Source: Pseudevernia furfuracea (Eukaryota; Ascomycota; Lecanoromycetes; Lecanorales; Parmeliaceae). From it: a DNA stretch of 64,000 bases. The stretch covers positions 248,001-312,000 of the forward strand of contig JAIUPT010000046.1 of assembly GCA_022315425.1 (NCBI GenBank), given 5' to 3'. Under the pieces are notes generated by a model. That model was not told the origin of the DNA and did not search any database. It worked only from the letters and a program-made list of their open reading frames with translations. Shown here piece after piece: positions 1-11,855 of this stretch (position 1 is its first letter; every line of letters starts with the position of its first letter). A program made the position numbers and the translations under genes.

Positions 1-1771
1 CGAAACATGAGTCAGAGCGGACAAAGAACTGTGAGGCAGTAGTAGGCTTTTAGGGAGAAGGGAGAAGGGAGAAGAGTGAAGAAGTGAAGAGCGGTCGTGA
101 GTCACTAATTTACTAGCTAATAAACTGGTGAACCTTAATCACGGTAAAAGGTAAAAATGAGATGACAAATTTATTGCCCTGGATTCCGCATATACTAAGG
201 TACTTTCTATCTGGGGTGAGCAATGAGTATCCGGCGGGGAATTGTAGAGAACGAGTAAAGCATTCGGGTGCTTGCCGTTTGCTTCCTCTAGTCTTCTAGG
301 TAATCATTAGCGACGCGAGACTTGAATGGCGCTTTTGAGATGACAAGAGGATCATGGGTGCTCAGTCAAAAGCCGGTTGAGTCAGGCGTCACCTACCGGC
401 CCCGAACATGCGAAGATTAAGACAATCAACATAGATCCGGGGCTCTGAAACCATACGCGTTACCGTAGGCCTCCACAACCAATCATCCCAGATCTGAGAG
501 ACCTAGTCCGGTGCGGGAGGCTGGCTTGGCGGGAAACGCGCTCATAGAATGGATTGACTTCTCTCATCGTTGCACACAAAGACCATACTCGGGTAGACTC
601 ACATCAATACTAATAGAGGACCACGGTGCATCTCAGGTAGGCGATCCCTGAAGTATCAGTCAGCGTGAAAGAGCACGAGCTTCGGTATTTGTGAAGGAGG
701 ACAGTGATGTGCTACAGCGTCAGAGTATATGGTAAGTTTGGTATTTTGTTTTCCTCAATGTATATCAGAAGCAGAACTGATGTATTGGTTTCTCATCATT
801 CGTGGGGTTTGTGTTGACAAAAGGATAGAAGTACATCGAGCACACACGTACCTAACGCCGAGTTTACTCTTCGACCCCAGTATCAATCTGAATCACGAGG
901 CATAGTCAGCAGAGGTCAGAACGAGCTAGGGCCGAGATATTAAGGAAGTCGGAGCTAAATATGTTCAGATGGTAGTGCATGTAGTTCGATGGCTCACGGA
1001 AGAATGGCCGGAACTTGTGTGATGTGTTTCCTCATAATGCCGGTCGGCACAGATAGAACAAATACAACAACAGGGTCAACTTACCTCAGGTCGAAGATTG
1101 AAAACAATACGTCAAAGCTCGGCTGATTTGGGATGAGCAAGCAGAGAGACTAGGATATGATGAAGGCCAGTTATGTTGGTAGGGGGTCACCTAACCTTTG
1201 GGGCCGGAGGGCTCCCATTCCTCGTACTTGCACGAGATTCTTTGTCGTCCTGCTGCGTCCATGCGAACAATCCAAACTACAAATCCCCTGAGGCATACAA
1301 GAGGGGTTATGAGAATGTTGTCTCTTTGTTCGGTAGTGTGCTGATGAAGAAGATTTGCATTTTGCAGTGGGTGAAACTTCAAAACGAGTGTGCGGGAAAC
1401 GCCAAGCCCTTAAAAGAACAGGGGTGACTGAGTCCTCTCCGTACTTTAAAACCAATAAAGTACTAGCTAGTACTTTAATCATCATTCATCACTACCCCAG
1501 CATTTCGACGACCACTAATGCTCACCACATATTTTGTGAGCTACATCCATTGAAACCTGCAAACCATATGGCACAGTACCTTCAGCAAGCTCTCATTGTC
1601 GCCAAACGTGATCAGAGCGGTTCGCTAAAACATACGACGACCGTGCTACCCATCTTCTGTCCTCAGAAGCTTGCGACTCGAGATTCAGCCTCACAAGCGC
1701 TGTTCATTGGCCCTCCTGAGGTCTGCTGAGATACAGTAGCGCGGTCAATACGATGAATAGGCATAATACTT
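1..1771. other. Intergenic, no gene recognised
   Basis: I see no convincing coding region here. The open frames are short (about 120 codons or fewer), overlap on both strands and resemble no family I know. The first 80 bases carry a purine-rich GGGAGAAG-type repeat. The 3' end is the upstream region of the mannosyltransferase gene. No tRNA or telomeric repeat is visible. Confidence 0.5.
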
Positions 1772-3508
1772 ATGTCAATGGGCAGAAAGGATACTCATCT
1801 AGAGAGAGTGGTAATCTGTCAATATCCCCTCACCGGTAAGAGAAGTTTGCTTTATGAGCCAAACCACGGCGGCGCGCATGGAATATTTGAACTTGAAGCT
1901 GATCAAGTCCTCCTTACGCATAGATTTCAGCCGCGGTCCCAGCCAGCTCTACGACGAAGGAGGCAGCTACTAATACGCTTGGCCATTGCTGGATGCACTT
2001 CCCTACTTCTCACTCTGATAATCTTCCCTTCAATACGATCCACTTTCCTGGCCGTTCTTACTCTTGGCCTGATATCGAGCTCTGACATAGAGCAGCTGCA
2101 GTTGGAGACTGTTCGGTATTATGATCTATCAGACTCTGGGGGTACCGCCAGGGGATGGGAGCACGAGGAAAGAGTCCTGATGTGCGCACCTTTACGAGAC
2201 GCCGAATCCCATCTTCCAATGTTCTTCTCGCACCTACATAATTTCACCTATCCACATCATCTCGTCGATTTGGCATTCCTAGTGTCCGACTCGAAAGACA
2301 ATACCCTACAACTTCTCTCTCAAATGCTGACGGATTTACAAAACGACCCTGATCCGAAACAACCTTTCGGGGAGATATCAGTAATAGAAAAGGATTTCGG
2401 GCAGAAAGTCAATCAGGATGTTGAGAGCCGGCACGGTTTCGCAGCCCAAGCTAGCAGAAGGAAGTTGATGGCTCAGGCAAGGAATTGGCTACTGAGTGCC
2501 GCACTCAGGCCAACCCATAGCTGGGTCTACTGGAGGGACGCAGATGTGGAGACGGCTCCATTCACGATTTTAGAGGACCTTATGAGGCACAACAAGGACG
2601 TCATCGTCCCGAGTGAGTGATCGTGTCACCCTCGCCAAATGGTTTTTCGACTGACGACTATAGATGTGTGGCGGCCACTGCCTGATTGGCTCGGTGGTGA
2701 GCAGCCTTACGACTTGAACTCTTGGCAGGAATCGGAAACAGCTCTGGCGTTGGCCGATACACTTGATGAGGATGCTGTCATTGTCGAAGGTTATGCAGAG
2801 TATGCGACTTGGAGGCCGCATTTGGCATACCTAAGAGACCCATACGGCGACCCGGACATGGAAATGGAGATTGATGGTGTCGGGGGCGTTAGCATTTTGG
2901 CAAAGGCGAAGGTTTTCAGATCCGGAGTTCATTTCCCAGCCTTCAGCTTTGAGAAACATGCAGAAACAGAGGGTTTTGGCAAGGTAGGCTTCACTGGTCT
3001 CATCTCATGACAATACTAAAAAGGAATCTAGATGGCAAAAAGAATGCAGTTCTCGGTCGTCGGACTGCCCCACTACACGGTTTGGCATCTTTACGAACCA
3101 AGCGTCGACGATATACGGCACATGGAAGAAATGGAACAAGAACGGCGGAACCGTGAGAACGAGGAGAAGGAGCGAGTGGAGCGTATGAAGAAAATTAAGG
3201 AGGAATTCAACGACCAAGGCAGCCAATGGGAAAAAGACAAGAACGCAATAGATGGTATCTCGCAGAAGGAGGAACAGATCAGGAAAGAGCATGATGTTGC
3301 CATGGCGGCTCAAGAAGAGAAGGGCCCTGCCGCACAAGCAGGTAAGGAGACCGTAGAAGGCGCTGCTTTGAAAGATTCGAAAGACAGCAAGGACGCCAAA
3401 GACTCCAAAGTTGCAATGGATACCAAAGATGCAACTGATACCAACGAAGGGAAAGGTACAACGAATGAAAAAGATGCCGAGGCAGCTAAAGTGGTGAAAG
3501 ACACATGA
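1772..3508 (+). CDS. Golgi alpha-1,6-mannosyltransferase complex subunit, Anp1/Mnn9/Van1 family (3 exons)
   Basis: Exons 1772-2612, 2664-2983 and 3032-3508 give 545 aa; both introns (51 and 48 bp) are GT-AG and join in frame, restoring an N-V-W junction and a GFGK-MAKRMQ junction. It is a type II Golgi membrane protein: about 65 cytosolic residues, one hydrophobic anchor (about 66-86), then the Anp1 domain with EERVLMCAPLRDAE, HLVDLAFLVSD and the WRDADVE motif holding the metal-binding D256-A-D258. The family forms the mannan polymerase complexes that extend the N-glycan outer chain from GDP-mannose. After the conserved PSVDDIRHMEEME segment comes a charged coiled-coil region and a tail of about 60 residues rich in K-D-S/A/T repeats, which looks disordered. 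Anp1 fits best, but Mnn9 or Van1 cannot be excluded. It lies in tandem with the Arf exchange factor gene, another Golgi function. Confidence 0.9.
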
Positions 3509-4260
3509 AAAAGACGAGAGATACCGAATCTGTTCTCGGTTAAAGTGTCGGGGGAAGCGCGTTATCCGAACTCACAGCTGCACATTCGTGAGAGTTCGAA
3601 ACCCGCGAACCCTTTCTGCCTGGCTGTCGACACAAAACCGTTCGCTTCGCCAACGAGCGATACCTTCGTTAAGTGCAAAAGATCAAGGTGTCGGCAGAAC
3701 GGACCTAAGTATTTGGAAAGGCCCAGAGGATAGACTGTCGGCGCAACGAACTTGATGAGATTTTCTTTATGTCTCTGCTTTCAATCTGCCGAATAGAGGG
3801 AAGGATGTGAGGGGCGCGTTCATTTGAAGTCTTTCTCTCAGTAATTTTCGGGGGGTCTCGCTGGGGTAAGACATCCACAGAGATAGAACTGTATCATAAT
3901 AACGTTATAGACCTTATCAAGGATGTAATATAACAATATTTATAAAGAGGACAAGAAAGCAACCTGATAGCCGTACCAAGCAGATGGCGGACCTTTCAGA
4001 CTGTCCTGTCCTCTCCGGAAATGCTTGGCGGTTGTCGACCGAAAATAAAGCTCGACGTGCATTTGATACGTACATTGTAGGCCTTGTTCACCGCGTCTCT
4101 GAGCCTTTTCATGATGCCCCTTGAAGGCATATAATTGGAACAGAGATGTCTCTCGGTGACTTTGCTGCGAAAGCCTCGTAAAGCTTACCAGCAACTGGAT
4201 GGGCGGCACCAACTTGTGAACTAGGAAGAGTTACTGGAGGGTAGCGTTTAGGACGCGAGC
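3509..4260. other. Intergenic, terminator/promoter region
   Basis: This gap separates two same-strand genes. It holds an AT-rich stretch around 3895-3950, and presumably the 3' end of the mannosyltransferase transcript and the promoter of the Sec7 gene. Short minus-strand open frames here resemble nothing known. Confidence 0.5.
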
Positions 4261-7200
4261 ATGACCGACGACACAGAGGGACATCGGGGAGCCACGAGAT
4301 CTCGGCATGAACAGGCTCCCGGAAGTATTCGACCCAATACAGATCTGTCCAGCCACAACATCAGGGCTATGCCGGCTCGAACTATGGCACAAGAGCACTT
4401 CCCACAGACGCAAGCGCCTGCTATCGGGGACACAAAGATATCTATAGCTGTGGACCCGGTGGCTTTAATCACTACTGAGTGTATAACAGTCACTTCGGCA
4501 ATGAGAAAGCATGCTCGATGGGCGCATTCATCCGTTTCTGCCATTCTAGGAGGCGGCCCCTCAATGGCCACTGGAAGTGACAGCAGTCGGCTTCCAAGGC
4601 AGAACGACAGGGGCTTGGGAACTGCACAGACCCAATTGGGACCGGCTGGAAGGATACCTAGTGGCGCCGTCGGGGACGATGACAGTCTGGCCAGTCGTTG
4701 GGGTCTTAGAGGGAAGAAAGGGAAAAGCATGCAAGACAATCCTTTGCTTTCTGCTTTCGCCCGCCTAAGGAATGATCTCAGGGGTTGCACAGGTGGGGAT
4801 ACCATCATGCGATGGTGTGCATAAAGAGCTAATTTTTGCACAGATATCAGGAGCTTCGACATCCCTTCCTTGCTTCATCCTTTCCTCCAAGTCATACGCT
4901 CTTCCTCGACTTCAGCTCCGATCACCTCTCTTGCGATCGTTGCAATAACAAAGTTTTTCGCCTATAATCTCATAGACAGAGATTCGCCCCGCCTTTCGCT
5001 GGCGATGCAATTACTCTCCGCGGCTATTACCCACTGCCGTTTTGAAGCAAGTGATTCGGCAGCAGACGAAATAGTACTTCTGGGGATCTTGGAACTCATG
5101 GAAAGCATGCTTTCTGGTCCTGGAGGGGACCTGCTCGGGGATGAAAGCGTCTGCGAGATGATGGAGACGGGTCTGAGCATGTGCTGCCAGACACGTTTGT
5201 CAGATTTGCTGCGGCGGAAAGCGGAAATGTCAATGATCAGTATGTGCCAAACTATCTTCGAGCGCCTAAAATCTTTGGAAATCGAGGCTGGCGAAGACCT
5301 CGGAGTATTAGAAGCAGATGATGGAGAGGGCGCGAATGTTGTTATGAACGATCCTGCTGTGAATGGCACCGCCGTTGGCTTATCGGCCCCTGAAGTTAAT
5401 GGCTCAGCTTCGACGGGCGTTGTCCGAGGCGCAAAGCAGACTACGGAAGGCCATAACGGCGCCGAGCAGCTATCTGAAAACCTGGAAGGTTCCTCTGCTC
5501 AGATAATTGCAGGTGCTCTAAACCCAACGCTGCCTGGCAGTGCAAAAAACCCGAACACTGCCCAGATGAGCGCAAGCGCATTAGACCTCGCACAACACTC
5601 CGAGGAGAATGCGGACGAATCAGCTATCATCAAACCCTACTCTTTACCATCGATTCGGGAACTGTTCCGGGTCCTTGTTGATCTTTTGCAACCCCACAAT
5701 CGCCAACACGGTGATACTCTGAGAGTGATGGCGCTCCGGATAATCGATGTAGCACTCGAAGTGGCAGGGCCATCCATAGCTAAGCATCCTAGCCTCGCGA
5801 CATTGGCAAAAGACGACCTCTGCCGTTACTTGTTTCAGCTGGTGCGTTCCGAGAACATGGCACTTCTAAACGAGTCACTGCGAGTCGCAGGAACGCTACT
5901 CGCAACTTGTAGAGAAGTGCTGAAATTGCAGCAAGAGCTGTTCTTGTCCTATCTAGTCGCTTGTCTTCATCCGAGAGTCGAGATCGAGGACGAGCTTGGC
6001 ATCGATCCTGCTCTGTACGAAGGCGTCCCTAAGACCCCCAAGCTCGTGAGACCGACAGCTTCGCCTCAGGCGAGCAGCGGTCGGTCGACGCCTGTGCCAA
6101 TTAAAGAGCGTCAAAAGCTCGGGCTTGAGGGTGGTTCAAGGAAGCCCGACGCCAGAGAGGCTATGGTGGAAAGTATAGGCGCACTTTCCCGAATGCCCAG
6201 TTACCTCGTCGAACTTTACATCAACTACGATTGCGAGGTCGACCGCAGCGACCTTTGCGAAGATCTTATAGGCCTACTTTCACGAAACGCATTCCCTGAT
6301 TCGGCAAGGTGGAGCACCACCAACGTACCGCCTTTATGTCTTGACTCTCTGCTCGGATACGTTCAATTTGTTGCAGATCGTCTAGATGAGGATCCAATAT
6401 ACCAGGATTATCCCAACACCAAGAGATTGCAAGAGCAGCGAGCTCGCAAGAAGATCATTATCCGGGGTGCTACTAAATTCAACGAGAACCCCAAGGCCGG
6501 CATCGCATTCCTAGCTTCGCATGGCATCGTGGACAATCCGGATGACGCTCAGTCAGTTGTCACATTTCTTAGAGGCACGACAAGGATATCGAAGAGTGTC
6601 CTTGGCGAATTTCTTTCGAAGAAGTCTCATGGGCACCTCCTAGAAGCGTTCCTGGATATGTTCGACTTTACCGGCAAACGAGTGGACGAAGCATTGAGAG
6701 ACCTACTCAACTCGTTCCGTTTGCCTGGCGAATCGGCACTTATTGAGCGAATAGTGGCAGTCTTCTCTGAAAAGTATTGCGATAATGCTACGCCTGAAGG
6801 TATTGCCAACGTAGACGCTGTACTAGTCCTTACGTATGCAATCATCATGTTGAATACAGACCAGCATAATCCCAATGTTAAGAAGGACAAACGGATGACA
6901 TACAACGACTTTGCTAGGAACCTACGAGGAGTGAATGGGGATAGAGACTTCGCTCCTGAATACCTCCAAGAGATATACGATTCCATCAAGAGTAACGAGA
7001 TTATCCTTCCTGATGAACATAATAACAAGCAAGCTTTTGATTATGCTTGGGAAGAGCTTCTTGTCAAGGCGCGAACCTCCGGACCTTTGACCATGTGCAA
7101 CACGAACATTTACGACGCTGACATGTTCAGCGCAACGTGGAAACCCATCGTTGCAACGCTGTCTTATGTTTTTATGTCTGCCTCGGACGACGCCGTCTTC

Positions 7201-9561
7201 TCTAGAGTCGTTCTCGGTTTCGATCAGTGCGCCCAAATTGCAGCTAAATATGACCTTACCGATGCCCTTGATCACATCATTTTTTGTCTCAGCTCAATGT
7301 CTACTCTGGCCTCAGATATCCCCACGAATACATCACTCAATACAGAGGTTCAGGCCGAAAAGAAAAGCGTCATGGTCAGCGAGCTAGCTGTCAAATTTGG
7401 ACGGGACTACAAAGCACAATTGGCTTGTGCTGTATTGTTCCGGCTCATACCAAGGAAGGAGTCTAAGATCAAAGATGGGTGGGAATACGTGAGTTGGTTA
7501 GATATTTGTCTCGTTTCTGCACTCTAATGTTTTGGACAGATTGTTCGCATCTGGCTCAACTTATTCGCTAATTCGCTCTTGGCGCCTTCCTTCTCCAAGT
7601 CCGAGGACTTGCTCGATATTCCCCCAATACCGCTGCAACCGCCATCCCAAGTCATCGACCGTGAACAGCGGAGTAGTGAGGGCGGGCTTATCCAGACCTT
7701 TAGTTCTTTCCTCTCGAGCTATGCAGCGGACGATCCACCTGAGCCGTCCGAGGAGGAGCTTGAGAGCACTCTCTGCAGTGTTGATTGCGTTGACTCCTGT
7801 CCGATGACTAGAATATTCTCAAAGATTCTGTAAGTGCGATGTTCATGGGCGGATAGGTACTCTACTCACCTACCTCTAGGGTAATGCCACCTCAAAGTCG
7901 TCAAAGCCTCGTTCTTGCTCTTCTCAAACAACTACCAGAGCCCTCTTCGCCCGCTGTTATCGTTGTAAGACCGGATAGAACCGGCCCTGCTCCTATCAGG
8001 ACGAACGGTCATCGCGCAAATCATTTGAAACCATCATATGATCCATCGGTGGTGTTCGTACTTGAACTGGCAACAATAATGGCGACGCGAGACCATGGGT
8101 CCGTCACACTGATGGGTCAAGCTGTGGCAGATGCTCTTCAAACTATTGTAAGAGATGCCGCTAACGTACACCCTCTGGTACTGGCACGAGCGGTCTTCTA
8201 TCTCCTGTACCTTTTGAATGCAAGCCAGGTGAGCCCCCATTTGATCTTGTAAAGGATCTCACTAATGTTTCGAAGGATCACTCATTTGTCCGCGCACCCG
8301 TTATACTTCATACTATTGCAGGCTACGACCAATCGATCCTGGAGAAGGCCTCAACGCCGATTCTGAACGGCTTGGCACTCTGTATCCGAGATCCTAGCCC
8401 GCTTAGGAACGAAATCACAAATACACCCGACTTTTGGTCAATAATACGAAGCCTCCATACGTTACCAGAAGCCGCAGGTAAGGCTTTCGATTTAGTGGCA
8501 CGAGTAGTGGCCGGACAGCAGGTTGCAGTGACTGCAGACAACTACAAAGACACTGTCTCGTTGTTGAACGGTTTCGCGGCCGCGGGAAGTGTTGGAGCAT
8601 TGGTCGAGCAGAAGCGCGACAAGACCGCCCGACGAAAGGAAAAGCCCACGAAGCCAGCCAAGCCTCGGTAATTGATTCTACCATCATGAGAGTGTTCCAT
8701 GCTGATGAAGTGCAGCGAAAATGAAGTTGTCGACCGTGGATTTCAGGCTGTTGTCATGATATACCAGTTGACCAATATAGTTCCCGCTCTCATTGAGCAG
8801 TCTCATCTGGAAAGGAAAGAAGGTACAATTTCACCACGTCCAACATTATCTTCACTGCAGCTGATCCATATCTAGCATGGTTGGCGTACTGGTCGCCCAT
8901 ATTCGAAGCCCTTCGTTCTCAATGTCTCAACCCGTGTCGTGAAATCAGGCATCAAGCGTTTTCATGTCTGCAAAACTCACTGCTGTCGCCGGAGTTGGCA
9001 TCTGCAGACCATCAAGAATGGACGGCAATCTTTGGGGAAGTCCTCTTCCCACTGATCTCTCGGCTTCTCAGACCAGAAATCTACCAGACAGACCCTGTTG
9101 GGATGAGCGATACCAGGGTACAAGCTGCCAATCTGCTTTGCAAGATCTTCTTGCACTATCTTGTCCTATTATCGGAGTGGGACGGCATGCTAGACCTGTG
9201 GCTCCGAATTTTGGACATCATGGATCGTTTAATGAATAGTGGGCAAGGTGAGAACCTCGAAGAGGCTGTTCCCGAAAGTCTCAAGAACATACTGCTGGTC
9301 ATGGCCGATGGCGGCTTCATCCATCCACCATCAGATGGCTCGCCACCTACCGAGCTCTGGGAAGAGACGTGTAAACGAGTGGACAGGTTTTTGCCGGACC
9401 TAATTGCGGAGATATTCCCTCAAGTCAACGCTCCTCCGCCAGAGGCCAAGCCTCCCGAAATCGAGGACAAACCGCCAGCTGAGCCAGCAGCAGCGCAAGA
9501 GCAAGCTTCAACGGCACAGCCTCCTCCAGCAGTCGAGCAGCCGAGGGAAGAATTAGACTGA
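4261..9561 (+). CDS. GEA2: Sec7-domain ARF guanine-nucleotide exchange factor, GEA1/GEA2/GBF1 family (7 exons)
   Basis: Exons 4261-4792, 4844-7488, 7540-7829, 7880-8228, 8276-8667, 8716-8822 and 8876-9561 total 5001 nt, 1666 aa; the six introns are 47-53 bp, GT-AG and in frame. The protein activates Arf1 at the early Golgi for COPI coat formation. An N-terminal DCB region (VDPVALITTECITVTSAMRK) and a HUS region precede the Sec7 domain at about residues 714-902. There FRLPGESALIERI carries the catalytic glutamate finger E807, followed by YAIIMLNTDQHNPN. HDS-type helical regions follow, and the tail is rich in P, E and A. The family is the target of brefeldin A; the motif has Y and D at positions linked to sensitivity, but this is not a prediction. 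The start is the first in-frame ATG before the conserved IAVDPVAL block, so the N-terminal 70 residues are the least certain part. Confidence 0.95.
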
Positions 9562-10538
9562 GCTGCGTCAAGGTCAACGTTCCTCAGTGGGGTTCACCGA
9601 TGTACTATTTTGGGTTTGCAGGGAAAAGGTCTTAGAAAGGATGCATACGAATAGGGGCGAGAGAACCATTTAGCTAGCGTAAGACCTCCTATTATGCACC
9701 AATACCCGTCTGCTTTTCAAGCATTGCTAGTCAACCACGCATGGACTTGGTACTCAAGGAAGGATGTGATTGTAAGAGTATGTAAGATCTTGACTTCAAT
9801 ACTGCATATAGTTACGAAGGTGTAAGAATTCTACCTCATGGTCCAAGGCCAGACGAAGATGTGGTGTCATATGGAGATCTATTTCAACCTGCCCTAGAAT
9901 TCCAGTGCCAATAGCTTCATAGTTGCGCAATACATGCCATCTTTGAGCGATTTTGGCTCTGCTGTGCGCAAACATTGCCCAATTCCCAGGTATCAGGCAC
10001 TTCCAGGACACTATCTCTCAGCCCATACCGTAGCCGTTGTGTCTTCGATACTCTCATGTCAAAGCACAATCCTGGAAATTATTCCCCCGGCAACACAGTC
10101 CCAGAGCGTGCATTGACCGGAAGCACCATGCCAGCGTACCAGATTGCAACGCTACTTCTGTCAGTTGAGAACTTCAAAACAGTTTCGCGAGCGATCAATG
10201 AACCGTGTAAGAAGCTTGAGCTGCGTAATTTGCGAAGGTAGGATTCTAAATCGAGAGCTAGGGGAGCATTTTCTTTCTCATCGCGTAACTGGCCAAGACA
10301 AGGGTAAGGATCTTCTTTGTAGAGGCGCTAGGCATAGAAGCGGCTGTTTGGTGGTGCCCCTCGATTGTCGAATGTGCAGTCTTGAGGTATGACGTGGGCT
10401 TGAGAATGGTGTGGCATTCGTGGAAATGTGGTGGTGGGGGTTGGGAGGGAAAAGGGGAGGGGGATGTCGAGTTGGCGCCTCGTCATCATCATCTTCTTCT
10501 TCTTCGTGGGAATGTGAACGTGGTGGTCGGGTTCGATA
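9562..10538. other. Intergenic, no gene recognised
   Basis: Short open frames occur on both strands but none is recognisable. A G-rich stretch lies at about 10428-10475 and a TTC/TCT run at 10485-10507. It contains the 3' flank of the Sec7 gene and the region where the lost C-terminus of the neighbouring phosphoesterase would have been expected; I cannot find the missing GHxH motif in any frame. Confidence 0.5.
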
Positions 10539-11313
10539 CTAATGTCGTCGGGGGCAGGAGGGGGGGTGATGAGGCGCCGGGTTGGGGCATGCCGGTGCAT
10601 CAGGCAACTGCAAAGGATGTTCTTCAGTGCCCTGGATAGCGTGCATCTCCTGTATAGTGGCTGATAGCATAACTCCGTCGCCGCCGATAACTCTCTGTTT
10701 TCTCCAATTTCTGTTCTTGTGAGTGATCCCCAGATCAACCCCTTTCATGATTTCGAATTCGTGTTCTTGCCCTGAGGGATACCGAAAACCCCAGTCGCCC
10801 AATGACGACTTCCACGGGCTAGCGTAGACGGTTAGTATCGCACGGTTCTCCAGAATGAACTGATAACTTCCTTCGTCCGGAAAGATTATATCTATAGCTT
10901 TTGCATCCTCAAAAATCTGCTTTGCACCTTCAAAATCATCGTACACTTTTCTCACAAGTTCAGGATCTAGAGGCGGCCTTACGTCAGCGACCTTTTTTCC
11001 TGAAAGCGGGTATATCCATCGTGAAGTCGTGATTCCCTGCAATGACTAGTTTGAGAGGTGCGTGAATATCCTTGAGCAGCTGTATACTGGCTCGATACTC
11101 CTCTAACTTCGATTCTTCGGTAAGGTCGCCGCAGTGAATGGCCACATCAGCATGCTGGAGGGGTTTGTCTTCTGACCGGAATTCCATTCTATGGGTGTCT
11201 GAAAGAAAAAGGAAACGAGTTTTGACAGAGGCCGAATTCTGGGTAAACTCCATGATTTTAAGCTGGGAAGGATTTGCGAAGCACGTTCGTCCGAGTGGTA
11301 GTATCGGGACCAA
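10539..11313 (-). pseudogene. Calcineurin-like metallophosphoesterase (MPPED/239FB-type), frameshifted and truncated
   Basis: The upstream frame (start 11313, or the more family-like Met at 11253) reads FLFLSDTH, AIHCGDLTEES and AGNHDFTMDIPAFRKK, the first three metal-binding motifs (D-x-H, GD, GNHD). It then stops after GR. The next frame continues as KVADVRPPLDPELVRKVY...DEGSYQFILENRAILTVYASPWKSSLGDWGFRYPSG, typical of the family. The junction is a run of six T on the + strand (10993-10998); five would keep the frame open. The second part runs through GVDLGITH, then diverges into an unrelated proline-rich tail, so the usual HGPP and terminal GHIHE motifs are missing. I infer a decayed gene. 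A sequencing error could explain the frameshift but not the missing C-terminal third. An unusual intron is a weaker alternative. Confidence 0.75.
10993..10998 (-). other. Homopolymer frameshift site in the metallophosphoesterase
   Basis: A run of six A on the coding strand follows the AFR codons. The reading frame upstream ends two codons later, while the homologous protein continues in the frame reached by removing one A. Confidence 0.7.
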
Positions 11314-11855
11314 TGAAGAGGATGGGTGAGGTACGTTGCTAGGCTAGGGTTAGAGCTGTAAGTTACTGGATTGCATAGACATACAGAACAACATACGGGT
11401 GGTCCTGGACCAGAATATATACGCCTACCTTACCCCTACTGTTAGGTTTTCAAAAGTTGCCGCAACCCCCCCTGGGAAAAGGAAAAAAATGATTTCACTT
11501 GAATAACTTCACAATTATAGTCTGTAATCCTTGAGAACTTCATAATCCTTAAAGGATACGTTTAAAAATTGGCCCCCGCCTCGGCCGTCAGTTTACAAGA
11601 GATTTTGATGATTTGATCAGGTATTCTTTGTACGGGCGGACACACGCTAGCAGGGGTTCAATGTAAAGTAATTTACTTGAGGAGTTGAGGGATTATCCAG
11701 CTTACCATTAATCTTCGAATCTCTTTGAGGTGTCGTGGTCTCTAGACTCTGCCTGATTCATTCAACGCCTTCTAGAGCATGGTCGCGTATCTTGCTTACG
11801 ATGTGCATTTGGGGCGCGGCGCTCTTGGAGCTGCTTTCTCTTCGAGTCCAATCCT
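11314..11855. other. Intergenic between two minus-strand genes
   Basis: Nothing coding is recognised. It includes a C-run next to an A-rich stretch (11467-11490) and must contain the promoter of the broken phosphoesterase and the 3' end of the SYF1 transcript. Confidence 0.5.

Noticed and set aside
1..80. GGGAGAAG repeats as a telomere end
   Set aside because: They do not match TTAGGG-type repeats and are short.
1171..1729. Overlapping open frames on both strands near the left edge
   Set aside because: Short, mutually overlapping and without family resemblance.
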